A DNA stretch of 64,000 nt from Candidatus Pantoea bituminis (GTDB lineage Bacteria; Pseudomonadota; Gammaproteobacteria; Enterobacterales; Enterobacteriaceae), in NCBI RefSeq assembly GCF_018842675.1, contig NZ_JAGTWO010000004.1, positions 620,001-684,000 on the forward strand, given 5' to 3'. Below are positions 39,421 through 49,562 of this stretch, in pieces (positions within the stretch are counted from its first letter, which is position 1; every line of letters starts with the position of its first letter). The notes under the pieces were generated by a model that was given only the letters and a program-made list of their open reading frames with translations, searched no databases and was not told the DNA's origin. Position numbers and translations under genes: made by a program.

Positions 39421-39738
39421 ATGAAACGTATCGTATTGGCCTGCGCAGCAGGCATGTCGACCTCAATGGTGGTGACGCGCATGGAAAAAGAAGCCACCGC
39501 GCGCGGTCTGGAATTTGAAATCTATGCGATTCCTGAACAGAACCTACGAGAAGAACTACAAAATTACGGTAATGAAGTGGTGGCGGTGCTGCTGGGACCG
39601 CAAGTGCGCTTCAAGCTGGAAGAGAACAAAAAGCTTACTGACAGCTACCAGTTACCGATTGCGGTGATTGATACCGTCGCTTATGGCACCCTAAACGGTG
39701 CAAAGGTACTCGATCAGGCGCTGGCTTTGATACACTGA
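39421..39738 (+). CDS. PTS lactose/cellobiose-family IIB component
   Basis: The 105-residue soluble protein has the phospho-cysteine loop at the N terminus (MKRIVLACAAGMSTSMVV, Cys8) typical of IIB-Chb/Lac. It receives phosphate from IIA and passes it to the sugar in IIC. It is the fourth gene of the PTS block and is followed by the GntR gene. Confidence 0.94.
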   Translation: MKRIVLACAAGMSTSMVVTRMEKEATARGLEFEIYAIPEQNLREELQNYGNEVVAVLLGPQVRFKLEENKKLTDSYQLPIAVIDTVAYGTLNGAKVLDQALALIH

Positions 39739-39833
39739 GCCTCAGTTTGTGAGCCTTCTCGCAGGGTTCGCTGATATTGCCGCACAAGGGAGGCGGCGAT
39801 ATCCTCAGCGCATTGATTGTTAAGGGTGACAGC

Positions 39834-40605
39834 GTGGATAAAGCCGTAGCGCCACAAGAAAAAAACAGTATCAGGAAATTGGTCAGCATTTGCGTCAGCA
39901 AATCAGTGAAGGTCATTATCCCGTGGGATCGCGCTTGCCGCCCGAGCGTCAGCTGGCCGAAACCTGGGGCGTTAGCCGCACCATCGTCCGTGAAGCCTTG
40001 CTGATGTTGGAGCTGGAGGGCACCGTTGATATTCGCCAAAGTTCCGGCGTGTATGTGATGCGCATTCCCTCCGCCAGCGACGACGAAGAAGAGGCTTTTT
40101 CCGCAGTGATGTCGGCCCCTTTGAAATGTTGCAGGCACGGCAACTGCTGGAAAGTAACATTGCTGCCTTTGCCGCCAAAATGGCCACCAAAGCGGATATT
40201 GAAAACCTGCGTCGCACATTGGAACAAGAGCAACGCGCTATCGCCGCCAACGACAGCAGCCAGGATAATGACAAGCTGTTTCATCTGCTGCTGGCGGGGG
40301 CCAGTCAAAATCAGATGCTGCTCGATACCGTAACCAGCATCTGGCGCCATCACGATAGCAGCCCGCTGTGGCAACAGCTGCGCCCGCAATTCGAAACCCG
40401 CGCTTACCGTCTAAAATGGCTTGGCGATCACCAAACCATTCTTGCTGCGCTGCGCCGTCGTGACGTGATGGGTTCCTGGCAGGCAACCTGGCAGCATCTG
40501 GAAAATGTGAAAAACACTTTGCTGGAGCTCTCTGATGCCGATGCGCCAGACTTCGACGGTTTTCTGTTTGAATCAGTGCCGATTTTTCAAGGGAAGCTAA
40601 TGTGA
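39834..40605 (+). CDS. GntR-family (FCD/FadR subfamily) repressor of the PTS block
   Basis: With two restored bases (A run 39859-39865, T run 40096-40100) the product is 257 residues from GTG 39834, preceded by TAAGGG. The winged helix reads YQEIGQHLRQQISEG, LPPERQLAETWGVSRTIVRE and ALLMLELEGTVDIRQSSGVYV. An FCD effector domain with metal-site histidines (DKLFHLLLAG; IWRHHDS; DHQTILAAL) follows. This is the UxuR/ExuR type, and matching operators lie in the IIA-IIC gap. Both shifts are judged errors. Confidence 0.88.
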
Positions 40606-41063
40606 TGGAAATCCTGCCACTCAGCGCAGTACCGCATTTTGCTGAACAGATTATTGAGTGGCAATGGCGCGCATTCGGTGAAGAGAACAGTCGGGATTTT
40701 TTTGCCAGCATTGTCGCCAGCAGCATGACGGGCGCAGAGTTTCCCATCACTTTCGTGGCGGTTGAGGCGGGAAAAGCGCTGGGTACGGCGGGGTTCTGGC
40801 GTTGCGATTTGATCAGTCGGCAAGATCTGTTTCCCTGGCTGGCAGCGTTGTATGTGGATGAACACGCACGCGGCAAAGGGTTAAGTGCAGCGTTACAACA
40901 ACATGTCATTGAGTTCGCGCAGGCACGTGGCTATCCGCATTTATGGTTGTGGTCCACTTTTGGTGACTATTACGAACGCTTTGGCTGGATACCCGCGGGC
41001 GACGCGCTGGAATATCCGAATAAATCGGTGCGGCTATATACCCGCGCTTTGACTGGAGAATGA
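40605..41063 (+). CDS. GNAT-family N-acetyltransferase
   Basis: The 152-residue protein has the GNAT acetyl-CoA site: AALYVDEHARGKGLSAALQQHVIEFA (R-x-x-G-x-G form) and a C-terminal YERFGWIPAGD motif. The ATG at 40605 overlaps the GntR stop (TGATG), implying translational coupling. The acceptor is unknown; a role in the PTS pathway is not evident. Confidence 0.88.
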   Translation: MEILPLSAVPHFAEQIIEWQWRAFGEENSRDFFASIVASSMTGAEFPITFVAVEAGKALGTAGFWRCDLISRQDLFPWLAALYVDEHARGKGLSAALQQHVIEFAQARGYPHLWLWSTFGDYYERFGWIPAGDALEYPNKSVRLYTRALTGE

Positions 41064-41099
41064 ATTGCCAGCCACGAAGCCGCAGCTGGCAAATAAGCA

Positions 41100-42140
41100 T
41101 TACGGTGCTGGATAAGTATAGCGGCGATGAATTATTTCTAACTCTTCTAACACGTCGGTACTCAGCGTCAGGTTGAAGCTGTCGATGTTGGTTTTCAACT
41201 GATCCAACGTGGTGGCACCCAACAAGGTGCTGGCCACAAATGGCTGCTGACGCACGTAAGCCAGCGCCATTTGGGAAGGATCCAGCTGGTGCTTTTTCGC
41301 CAGTTCCACATATTCCGCAATCGCTTTTTCCGACTGCTCACTGCTGTAGCGCGTAAAGCGGCTAAACAACGTATTACGTGCGCCTGCCGGTTTAGCACCG
41401 TTGAGGTATTTACCGCTCAATGTCCCGAACGCCAGGCTGGAGTAAGCCAAAAGCTCCACGCCTTCATGCTGGCTGATTTCCGCCAAACCCACTTCAAAAC
41501 TGCGGTTCAGCAAACTGTACGGGTTTTGTATAGAAACGATACGTGGCAGCTCATGCTTTTCAGCCAGTTGCAGATAGCGCATCACGCCCCATGCCGTTTC
41601 GTTTGATACCCCGATATAACGAATTTTACCGGCGCGCACCTGCTCCGTTAAAGCTTCAAGCGTCTCAAGCAGCGTTACCGATGCAGTGTTGTCGCTGTAG
41701 TGATAGCCGAGTTTGCCAAAATAGTTGGTTTGGCGCTGCGGCCAGTGCAGTTGATAAAGATCGAGGTAATCGGTATTCAGGCGTTTCAGGCTGGCTTCCA
41801 GCGCTTCACGGATGTTTTTACGATCCAGCGCCATGTTCGGACGAATCGACGCATCATTGCCACGCGAAGGACCCGAAACTTTACTGGCCAGAATGATTTT
41901 GTCACGGCTGCCACGCTTTTTCAGCCAGCTGCCAATGTAGCTTTCGGTTAAACCCTGGGTTTCCGGGCGCGGCGGCACCGGGTACATTTCGGCGGTATCA
42001 ATTAAGTTGATGCCGGAACTAACCGCCAAATCCAGCTGAGCATGGGCGTCGGCTTCGCTGTTTTGCTCACCAAACGTCATAGTTCCCAATCCCAACTGAC
42101 TCACTTCCAGCGTGCTGTGGGGGATACGGTGATAATGCAT
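41100..42140 (-). CDS. tas: Aldo-keto reductase Tas
   Basis: The 346-residue NADPH-dependent aldo-keto reductase has the same length as E. coli Tas, with strong resemblance throughout (MHYHRIPHSTLEVSQLGLGTMTFGEQ; NLIDTAEMYPVPPRPETQG with the catalytic Asp/Tyr; LDLYQLHWPQR with the His). Tas was named for suppressing tyrosine auxotrophy; its natural substrate is unknown. It marks the return to the conserved backbone (tas-ygdR-ygdQ-mutH). Confidence 0.95.
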   Translation of the reverse strand: MHYHRIPHSTLEVSQLGLGTMTFGEQNSEADAHAQLDLAVSSGINLIDTAEMYPVPPRPETQGLTESYIGSWLKKRGSRDKIILASKVSGPSRGNDASIRPNMALDRKNIREALEASLKRLNTDYLDLYQLHWPQRQTNYFGKLGYHYSDNTASVTLLETLEALTEQVRAGKIRYIGVSNETAWGVMRYLQLAEKHELPRIVSIQNPYSLLNRSFEVGLAEISQHEGVELLAYSSLAFGTLSGKYLNGAKPAGARNTLFSRFTRYSSEQSEKAIAEYVELAKKHQLDPSQMALAYVRQQPFVASTLLGATTLDQLKTNIDSFNLTLSTDVLEELEIIHRRYTYPAP

Positions 42141-42279
42141 TGCCGGCTTCCTTTTTCTTTATGGAATGGAATGTTGTGTCCTCAAGGACTATAGCGCGAG
42201 CAACAGCGGGGAAGGAAGGGGGAAATTCGGGAAATTGCCTGCCAGCGGGGAATTTGCGGCAGGCTACGTAATTTCGCAC

Positions 42280-42498
42280 TTAACGCTCAATGATGGTCGA
42301 GACCTCATCACCGTTAATCTGCATATCATGTCCTGACTGATCGGTGTATTGCACCAGCCCGGTTTCTTTATCAATGGCCGGTTTGCCTTCGGTCATGATC
42401 ATTCGACCATCTTTCGTCGCCATCACATAATCTGAACTGCATCCGCTTAATGTCGCTGCGGTTACCACCAAAAATAGTACGCCAACCAACCCTTTCAT
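42280..42498 (-). CDS. ygdR: Small lipoprotein YgdR/YgdI (DUF903)
   Basis: The 72-residue lipoprotein has lipobox LSGC after a hydrophobic signal ([20 protein letters not shown]). The mature part ([31 protein letters not shown]) is the DUF903 SH3-like domain. Function is unknown. ATG 42498 follows GAGGACGA; a GTG one codon earlier is in frame. YgdR is chosen over its paralogue YgdI by position beside tas. Confidence 0.85.
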   Translation of the reverse strand: MKGLVGVLFLVVTAATLSGCSSDYVMATKDGRMIMTEGKPAIDKETGLVQYTDQSGHDMQINGDEVSTIIER

Positions 42499-42616
42499 CA
42501 CTCTTCGTCCTCACGCTAAATCAACAGCAAACAGTGTAGTAATAAATTGTTTTGCTGGCTGGGTTAATCGCATGAATCCGAAAAGCATTGGGCGAGCATG
42601 CTCGCCCTTGACAACG

Positions 42617-43326
42617 TTACGCCGTTTTTTCTTGCTGCGCAATAAGTTCAGGCACTCTACCGCGATGGCAAAGAACATGGCGAAATAGATGTAACCTTTT
42701 GGTACATCGATGGCAAATCCTTCCAAAATCAGAGTAAAGCCCACCAAGAGTAGGAAGGAGAGTGCCAATATTTTTACCGAAGGATGTCGCGCCACAAACT
42801 CGCCAATAGTGCGCGCAGCAAACATCATCAGCAGCACAGAAATCACGACGGCGGCCATCATAATGAACAGATGATCGGAAAGGCCCACCGCGGTAATAAC
42901 AGAATCAAGGCTCAAAATGATGTCAAGCATCATGATTTGTACGATCGCGCCAAAAAAGGAGTGCACATTTGTTTGCTGTTCTTCTTCACCACCTTCAATG
43001 GTTTCGTGAATCTCCTTGCTGGATTTCCACAGCAGAAACAGGCCACCAAACAATAAGATCAGATCACGCGCCGAGAAGGCGTGATTCATTATGCTGAAGA
43101 GGGGATGGGTGAGTTTTATGACCCAGGCAATACACGCAAGCAACAGCAGGCGCATCACCATGGCACCCACTAAACCGAGGCGACGTGCGCTGGCTTGCTG
43201 GTGTTGGGGCAGTTTTGCAACAACTAAAGAGAGAAAAATGATGTTATCAATTCCCAACACCACTTCCAAAATGGTCAAAGTTCCCAGAGCCAGCCAGGCA
43301 TTGGGATCGGCAATCCACTCAAACAT
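42617..43326 (-). CDS. ygdQ: TerC-family membrane protein YgdQ
   Basis: The product starts MFEWIADPNAWLALGTLTILEVVLGIDNIIF and has seven membrane segments with the two TerC acidic motifs (EVVLGIDNI; LDIILSLDSVITAVG), implying metal-ion handling. As sequenced the frame runs 35 residues too far, to 42511. One more A (coding strand) in the run at 42625-42630 gives ...LLRSKKKTA and a stop at 42617-42619, giving 236 residues against 237 in E. coli. I therefore shorten the gene. Confidence 0.9.
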
Positions 43327-43427
43327 GCGTACATTCAATCCTAAACGAAAAGTAAACGGTAATTATACGCAATCACTTCAGGTGGCTCTTCGCCAAAATG
43401 TAACATTTCACTGGTAGGAACAGCACA

Positions 43428-44105
43428 TTAAAGCAAAAAGTGGCGGGCCAGCAGCGGGCCGGTAAAACTTTTCTTGAGATAAAATCCACGCGGTAATGTC
43501 AGGATGGGCTGGCCGTGATCGCCAATGCCTTCGGTCAACGCTTTGCTGTTAGCTGCTTTAGGACGTATTTGTAGCCAGGCACCGTGACGTGCTGTGATGC
43601 GTTCGACCTGACCCAGCACAATCATATCCATCAATTCTTCCCAATCCTGACGCAGCATTTCATCTTCGTCAGGACTTGGGCTCCACAGTAGCGGAGCACC
43701 GACACGTCGCTCACTTAAGGGAATAGTCCGTTCGCCTTCAACCGGAATCCACAATACCCGCGCCAGCTTATGACGCACATGGCTGGTTAGCCAGGTGACG
43801 CCGCTGTTACCGGTAAGCGGTGCCACACAGACAAAAGTGGTTTCCAGCGGTTTGCCAGATGCATCAATGGGGATGGTTTTTAATTCGATACCAAGGTGAG
43901 CAAAATCCTGCTCCGCTTTACTTCCCGCGCTTGCCCCCAGATGCCTCTCCAATAGCATGCCAACCCATCCTTTGTCGCGCTTGAGGTTAGCGGGCATTGG
44001 CAAGTCTGCTTTTGCAGCAAGCGTTTCCAGCGTTAAACCGGCCAATCCCTGGGCGCGTTTCAACAAGGTCGCTTCGTCTTCAGGTGGTCCGGGAAGATGA
44101 TTCAT
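43428..44105 (-). CDS. mutH: DNA mismatch repair endonuclease MutH
   Basis: The 225-residue endonuclease nicks the unmethylated strand at hemimethylated GATC sites when activated by MutS-MutL. The catalytic D-E-K residues are in the [19 protein letters not shown] region. Length and context (ygdQ on one side, rppH divergent on the other) match E. coli. It implies Dam-directed mismatch repair in this organism. Confidence 0.97.
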   Translation of the reverse strand: MNHLPGPPEDEATLLKRAQGLAGLTLETLAAKADLPMPANLKRDKGWVGMLLERHLGASAGSKAEQDFAHLGIELKTIPIDASGKPLETTFVCVAPLTGNSGVTWLTSHVRHKLARVLWIPVEGERTIPLSERRVGAPLLWSPSPDEDEMLRQDWEELMDMIVLGQVERITARHGAWLQIRPKAANSKALTEGIGDHGQPILTLPRGFYLKKSFTGPLLARHFLL

Positions 44106-44789
44106 GTTAACAACTCGAATTGGTTAAAAAATGAGCAATTATCCGTGGCGGTTTCTTTTCCACAAAAATTAGCAGCATTGGGTGCGCATAATAGCATGAT
44201 AGATCGTGCTTTTTTGCTGCCCTCTATTTCTCCGTCTCAGGCTGCACGAAAGGTTATCCCAACTTGCTACCAACAATGAACAGGATCACAACCCTACTTA
44301 TCCACAGAAAAATGGGATAACACCCCTTTAAAGCAAGCACTGGTTCCATTTACAGCCTTGACTTCTGGTTTTGTTAACAGATTTTGACCGGTTTGGCCTA
44401 AGGTTAAGCACTTATCTGTGGATAAAAAGGTATGCGGTGGATCTTTCACCAATTGTAAGAATTGACGGTTTTTACCCTGTAAATTTAAGGTGGATAAAGG
44501 GGGTTGTGACTTACTTTTTATATATATATCAAAGAAATGACTGTTTGTTTTAGTGAGTAAGATAAGAATCGTCTCAACATGTTATTCAGTTAACTCCCGC
44601 GTTCTGCACAAAGCTATCCACAGAAAAGGTGAATAAGATCCTTTTTTCGACCCTTAATTGTTTATAACTTGGGGTCACGCTGTGAGTTATCCCTGTGTTA
44701 TTCCGTTTCACCCCGCTAATCCAGTGGTTTACCGTCTGTAAGGAGTGTGAAACAATCAGGCTATTCAAATTTAGCTTTGAGGTAGTCCG
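44106..44789. promoter_or_regulatory. DnaA-box cluster at the DARS2 position (mutH-rppH gap)
   Basis: The 684-base gap between divergent mutH and rppH carries many DnaA-box-like 9-mers. Perfect TTATCCACA occurs at 44298-44306 (+) and 44417-44425 (-). Near matches are at 44254 (TTATCCCAA), 44312-44320 (-, TTATCCCAT), 44489-44497 (-, TTATCCACC), 44614 (CTATCCACA) and 44687 (TTATCCCTG). An AT-rich block with an alternating TA run lies near 44518-44530. In E. coli the DnaA-reactivating sequence DARS2 occupies exactly this gap. Both gene promoters are also here. Confidence 0.82.
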
Positions 44790-45317
44790 GTGATCGATGA
44801 TGATGGCTACCGCCCGAATGTTGGTATCGTAATTTGTAACAGGCAGGGACAAGTATTATGGGCCAGGCGCTTTGGACAGCACTCCTGGCAATTTCCTCAG
44901 GGAGGCATCAATCCTGGTGAAACCGCTGAACAGGCGATGTATCGCGAACTGTTCGAAGAAGTGGGGTTACACCGTAAAGATGTTCGAATACTTGCATCTA
45001 CCCGTAACTGGTTGCGCTACAAGTTGCCAAAACGTTTGGTGCGTTGGGACACAAAGCCGGTATGTATCGGCCAGAAACAAAAGTGGTTTCTTCTGCAGTT
45101 GATGTGTAATGACGCGGATATTAATGTGCAGCACAGCAGCACGCCGGAATTCGATGGTTGGCGCTGGGTGAGCTTTTGGTATCCGGTGCGTCAGGTTGTC
45201 TCCTTTAAGCGCGATGTTTATCGCCGCGTAATGAAGGAATTCGCTGGCGTGGTGATGTCTATGCAGGAGAGTGCAGGGCAGCGAAATAATCCTGCCCATC
45301 GACGTAAGAGAGGATAG
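44790..45317 (+). CDS. rppH: RNA pyrophosphohydrolase RppH (NudH)
   Basis: The 175-residue Nudix hydrolase removes pyrophosphate from mRNA 5' ends and so triggers RNase E decay. The Nudix box is [23 protein letters not shown]. The start is GTG at 44790 ([21 protein letters not shown]), identical to E. coli in its opening residues. ptsP follows 12 bases later, the conserved rppH-ptsP pair. Confidence 0.98.
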   Translation: MIDDDGYRPNVGIVICNRQGQVLWARRFGQHSWQFPQGGINPGETAEQAMYRELFEEVGLHRKDVRILASTRNWLRYKLPKRLVRWDTKPVCIGQKQKWFLLQLMCNDADINVQHSSTPEFDGWRWVSFWYPVRQVVSFKRDVYRRVMKEFAGVVMSMQESAGQRNNPAHRRKRG

Positions 45318-45329
45318 GCCACGCCCTTT

Positions 45330-47576
45330 ATGCTCACTCAGTTGCGCGAAATAGTAGAAAAAGTGGCGAGTGCACCGCGTCTGAATGAAGCACTCGACAT
45401 TCTGGTCAATGAGATCTGTTTGGCGATGCAAACGGAAGTCTGTTCCGTTTACCTCGCCGATCACGATCGTCGCTGCTATTACATGATGGCTACGCGCGGA
45501 CTCAAAAAACCGCGTGGCCTCACGGTGAAACTGGCTTTTGACGAAGGCATCGTTGGGCTGGTTGGCCGCTTAGCCGAACCGATCAACCTCGCGGATGCGC
45601 AAAGCCATCCCAGCTTCAAATTTATCCCCTCGGTAAAAGAAGAGCGCTATCGCTCTTTCCTCGGCGTACCGATTATCAGTCGTCGTCAGCTGCTTGGCGT
45701 GTTGGTCGTACAGCAGCGCGAACATCGTCAGTTCGACGAAAGCGAAGAATCTTTCCTTGTCACGCTAGCAACGCAAATGGCAGCGCTGCTGTCGCAGTCA
45801 CAGCTGGGCCAGCTGTTTGGTCAATTTCGCCAAACGCGGATCAAAGCAATTGCCGCTGCGCCCGGCGTCGCCGTAGCGCCTGGTTGGGTGGATGAAACCC
45901 AGCCGCTGCTTGATCAAGTTTCTGCTGCCTCGACATTAGATACGCAGCGGGAACGCGAGCGCTTATCGCTGGCGATGAGTGAAGCCGCTAACGAATTCCG
46001 CCGTTTCAGTAAGCGCTTTAGCGCCAGCGTGCAAAAAGAGAGCGCCGCGATTTTCGATCTCTATTCGCATCTGTTGACCGATGCGCGGCTGAAAAAGGAT
46101 CTCTTTGACGAGATTGAACGCGGTTCGGTCGCTGAGTGGGCCGTTAAAACGGTAATCGAGAAGTTCGCTGAGCAGTTCGCCAGTTTAACCGACAGCTATT
46201 TGCGCGAGCGGGCAGGCGATCTGCGCGTGTTAGGCCAACGATTGCTGTTTCACCTTGATGATTCATTGATTGGCGCCAATGCCTGGCCGGAACGTTTTGT
46301 ATTGGTCGCGGATGAACTCACTGCAACGACGTTAGCTGAACTGCCGCAGGAGCGTATCGCTGGCGTAGTCGTACGTGATGGCGCGGCCAATTCTCACGCC
46401 GCCATATTGACGCGCGCGATGGGCATTCCAACGGTCATGGGCGCGGATATCCAACCGCATCAGCTCAATAAGCGTTTGCTGATTGTTGATGGCTATCGCG
46501 GCGAAATATTGATTGATCCTGAACCGGTGCTGGTGCAGGAATACCAACGCCTAATCAGCGAAGAAAACGCGCTGAGCAAGATGGCTGAAGGTGGCGTTGA
46601 TCAGCCCGGTGAAATGAAAAGCGGCGAACGCGTGCAGGTCATGCTCAACGCCGGTTTAAGCGCCGAGCATGAACAAGCACTAGGCAGCTGGGTTGATGGC
46701 ATTGGTCTGTATCGCACCGAAATTCCGTTTATGTTGCAAAACGGCTTCCCTTCTGAAGAAGAGCAGGTCGCGCAATATCAAGGCATGTTGCAGCTGTTCC
46801 ACAATAAACCCGTGACGCTGCGCACGTTGGACGTTGGCGCCGATAAACAGCTGCCATACATGCCCATCAGCGAAGAGAACCCTTGCCTCGGCTGGCGCGG
46901 AATTCGCCTGACGCTCGATCAGCCCGAAATCTTCCTGGTGCAGGTGCGGGCGATGCTGCGTGCCAACGCGGCGTCCGGTAATTTAAGTATCTTGCTGCCG
47001 ATGATTAGCCATATCGACGAAATCGACGACGCAAAGCGCCTGATTGAGCGCGCCGGTCGTGAAGTCGAAGAGATGTTGGGTTACACCATTCCGAAACCGC
47101 GCATTGGTATCATGATTGAAGTGCCGTCGATGCTGTTTATGATTCCGCATCTGGCGTCGCGTGTCGATTTCGTCTCTGTTGGTACCAATGATCTCACGCA
47201 ATACCTGCTAGCGGTTGATCGCAATAATACCCGCGTCGCGAACCTTTATGATTCCTTGCATCCCGCGATGCTGCGAGCGCTGCAGACTATTGCGCAGGAA
47301 GCCCATTTAGCGAAGCTGGAGCTCTGCCTGTGTGGTGAAATGGCTGGCGATCCGATGTGCGTTGCGCTGCTGGTCGGGTTGGGTTATCACCATCTCAGCA
47401 TGAACGGTAAAAATGTACCGCGAGTGAAGTATCTGCTGCGCCATCTTGATTATGAAGAAGTGCAGAAGCTGAGTGAGCAAGGATTGAAAGCGCATACCGC
47501 AACTGAGGTACGTCATTTGGTCTCAGCATTTATGGAGCGGCGTGGATTAGGTGGTCTGATCCGTGGCGGTCGCTGA
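45330..47576 (+). CDS. ptsP: Phosphoenolpyruvate phosphotransferase PtsP (EI-Ntr)
   Basis: The 748-residue first enzyme of the nitrogen PTS has an N-terminal GAF domain (about 1-165), a PEP-utiliser domain with the phospho-histidine in GAANSHAAILTRAMGIP, and a PEP-binding TIM barrel (GLYRTEIPFM, SVGTNDLTQYLLAVDRNN, CLCGEMAGDP). Length equals E. coli PtsP. It phosphorylates NPr and thereby EIIA-Ntr, a regulatory cascade linked to nitrogen and potassium status. Confidence 0.98.
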   Translation: MLTQLREIVEKVASAPRLNEALDILVNEICLAMQTEVCSVYLADHDRRCYYMMATRGLKKPRGLTVKLAFDEGIVGLVGRLAEPINLADAQSHPSFKFIPSVKEERYRSFLGVPIISRRQLLGVLVVQQREHRQFDESEESFLVTLATQMAALLSQSQLGQLFGQFRQTRIKAIAAAPGVAVAPGWVDETQPLLDQVSAASTLDTQRERERLSLAMSEAANEFRRFSKRFSASVQKESAAIFDLYSHLLTDARLKKDLFDEIERGSVAEWAVKTVIEKFAEQFASLTDSYLRERAGDLRVLGQRLLFHLDDSLIGANAWPERFVLVADELTATTLAELPQERIAGVVVRDGAANSHAAILTRAMGIPTVMGADIQPHQLNKRLLIVDGYRGEILIDPEPVLVQEYQRLISEENALSKMAEGGVDQPGEMKSGERVQVMLNAGLSAEHEQALGSWVDGIGLYRTEIPFMLQNGFPSEEEQVAQYQGMLQLFHNKPVTLRTLDVGADKQLPYMPISEENPCLGWRGIRLTLDQPEIFLVQVRAMLRANAASGNLSILLPMISHIDEIDDAKRLIERAGREVEEMLGYTIPKPRIGIMIEVPSMLFMIPHLASRVDFVSVGTNDLTQYLLAVDRNNTRVANLYDSLHPAMLRALQTIAQEAHLAKLELCLCGEMAGDPMCVALLVGLGYHHLSMNGKNVPRVKYLLRHLDYEEVQKLSEQGLKAHTATEVRHLVSAFMERRGLGGLIRGGR

Positions 47577-47692
47577 CCGATAATCCCGTTTACATTTGTG
47601 CGCCAATTCGCAAAACCGGCTGTGCTATTATGCGCAGCCTTTACTTTATGTGCCTGTCGCCCGCTATTTAAGGGCTGAAAAATGAACGGTGA

Positions 47693-48576
47693 ATGATGAA
47701 TAACGGCTATATCGCATTTCCTCAATTTGATCCGGTGATCTTCTCGATCGGACCAGTTTCGCTTCACTGGTACGGTTTGATGTATCTGGTCGGTTTTATT
47801 TTCGCCATGTGGCTGGCGGTGCGTCGCGCCAATAAGCCAGGCAGCGGTTGGAAAAAGAGGAAGTGGAAAACCTGCTCTATGCGGGTTTCCTGGGTGTGTT
47901 CCTCGGTGGCCGTATCGGTTACGTCTTGTTTTATAACCTGCCACTGTTTCTGGAAAATCCCCTTTATCTGTTTAAGGTCTGGGACGGCGGCATGTCGTTC
48001 CATGGCGGTTTGATTGGCGTTATCGTCGTGATGCTGTGGTTTGCGCGTCGTACTAAGCGCACTTTCTTCCAGGTTTCAGATTTTATTGCTCCGCTGATTC
48101 CTTTTGGATTGGGCGCAGGCCGTCTGGGTAACTTTATCAACGGTGAGTTGTGGGGACGTGTCGATCCCAGTTTCCCACTCGCGATGCTGTTCCCGGGTTC
48201 ACGCAGCGAAGATGTCGCGCTGGCCGCAACCAACCCGCAATATCAGGCGCTGCTGAATACTTACGGCGTGCTGCCGCGTCATCCCTCGCAGCTTTACGAA
48301 CTGATTCTTGAAGGCGTGGTGTTGTTCATCATCCTCAACCTGTTTATTCGCAAGCCGCGCCCGATGGGCAGCGTGTCTGGCTTGTTCCTGATCGGCTATG
48401 GTGCATTCCGCATTATTGTGGAGTTTTTCCGCCAGCCCGATTCACAGCTTGGCCTGTTCGACGGCGGCATCAGCATGGGGCAAATTCTCTCCATACCGAT
48501 GATTGTCGCCGGGATTATTATGATGATTTGGGCGTATCGCCGTCGTCCACAGCAACAATTTCGTGAGGAAAAATGA
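47693..48576 (+). CDS. lgt: Prolipoprotein diacylglyceryl transferase Lgt
   Basis: With one A restored in the run at 47854-47858 the product is 294 residues (E. coli 291). This inner-membrane enzyme adds diacylglycerol to lipobox cysteines. Family motifs are [13 protein letters not shown], the signature [14 protein letters not shown], and RHPSQLYE. As sequenced, the frame fails after [12 protein letters not shown]; restoration gives [21 protein letters not shown]. Since lgt is essential, this must be an error. The start is ATG 47693 or 47696. It overlaps thyA by 4 bases. Confidence 0.97.
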
Positions 48577-49367
48577 AACAGTATCTGGACCTAATGCAAC
48601 ATGTGCTGAATGAAGGCACGCCGAAAGCTGACCGTACCGGCACCGGCACGTTATCAATTTTTGGTCACCAGATGCGTTTCAATCTGCAAGAAGGTTTTCC
48701 GCTGGTGACCACCAAAAAGTGTCATCTGCGCTCTATCATTCATGAACTGTTGTGGTTTCTGCAGGGTGATACCAACATTGGCTACCTTAAAGAAAACAAG
48801 GTCTCCATTTGGGATGAGTGGGCTGACGAGAATGGCGATTTAGGCCCTGTTTACGGTAAACAATGGCGCAGTTGGGGAACGGCTAAAGGTGAAGAGATTG
48901 ATCAAATCACCAAGGTTGTTGAACAACTGAAAAGCGATCCCGATTCGCGTCGTATTATCGTTTCAGCGTGGAATGTTGGTGAGCTGGATCAAATGGCGCT
49001 GGCACCCTGCCATGCGTTTTTCCAGTTTTATGTGGCAGACGGCAAGCTCTCCTGCCAGCTGTATCAACGCTCTTGCGATATCTTCCTCGGCCTGCCGTTT
49101 AACATCGCCAGCTATGCGTTGTTGGTGCACATGGTGGCGCAGCAGTGCGATCTGGAAGTGGGTGATTTCGTTTGGACCGGTGGCGATACGCACCTGTATA
49201 GCAATCATCTGGAGCAGGCGCGTCTGCAGTTAACCCGCGAACCGCGTCCGCTGCCAAAGCTGGTAATTAAGCGTAAACCTGCTTCGCTGTTTGATTATCA
49301 GTTCGATGATTTCGAGATTGAAGGCTACGATCCGCATCCTGCAATTAAAGCGCCGGTCGCTATCTAA
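48573..49367 (+). CDS. thyA: Thymidylate synthase
   Basis: The 264-residue enzyme methylates dUMP to dTMP with methylenetetrahydrofolate. The catalytic cysteine is in [32 protein letters not shown] and [10 protein letters not shown] bind nucleotide and folate. Length equals E. coli ThyA. The ATGA overlap with lgt indicates coupling, and a terminator follows. Confidence 0.99.
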   Translation: MKQYLDLMQHVLNEGTPKADRTGTGTLSIFGHQMRFNLQEGFPLVTTKKCHLRSIIHELLWFLQGDTNIGYLKENKVSIWDEWADENGDLGPVYGKQWRSWGTAKGEEIDQITKVVEQLKSDPDSRRIIVSAWNVGELDQMALAPCHAFFQFYVADGKLSCQLYQRSCDIFLGLPFNIASYALLVHMVAQQCDLEVGDFVWTGGDTHLYSNHLEQARLQLTREPRPLPKLVIKRKPASLFDYQFDDFEIEGYDPHPAIKAPVAI

Positions 49368-49386
49368 ACGTTAATCTTCAAGATTC

Positions 49387-49422
49387 AAGCCTCGGCGTTG
49401 TTGACCACGCCGGGGCTTTTTT
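49387..49422 (+). terminator. Terminator after thyA
   Basis: The stem AAGCCTCGGCGT / ACGCCGGGGCTT, with one T-G pair and an 8-base loop, is followed by six T. It begins 20 bases after the thyA stop. Confidence 0.85.
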
Positions 49423-49562
49423 ATGGTTTTACTGCGCATTTTTTCGAGCTCGCTCGCAGCGCGATGTCCCGCGTTGTAATCCCCTCGCTGAGGTTGAGAA
49501 ACCTCATCCAGAACTCGACAGACACCCTTGTTTGACGGGTTAACAGCGAGCAAGCTGCCGCC

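Noticed and set aside
44106..44789. Chromosomal or plasmid origin of replication
   Set aside because: DnaA boxes and an AT-rich stretch are present, but there is no dnaA, gidA/mnmG or rep gene, and the mutH-rppH position matches DARS2 instead.
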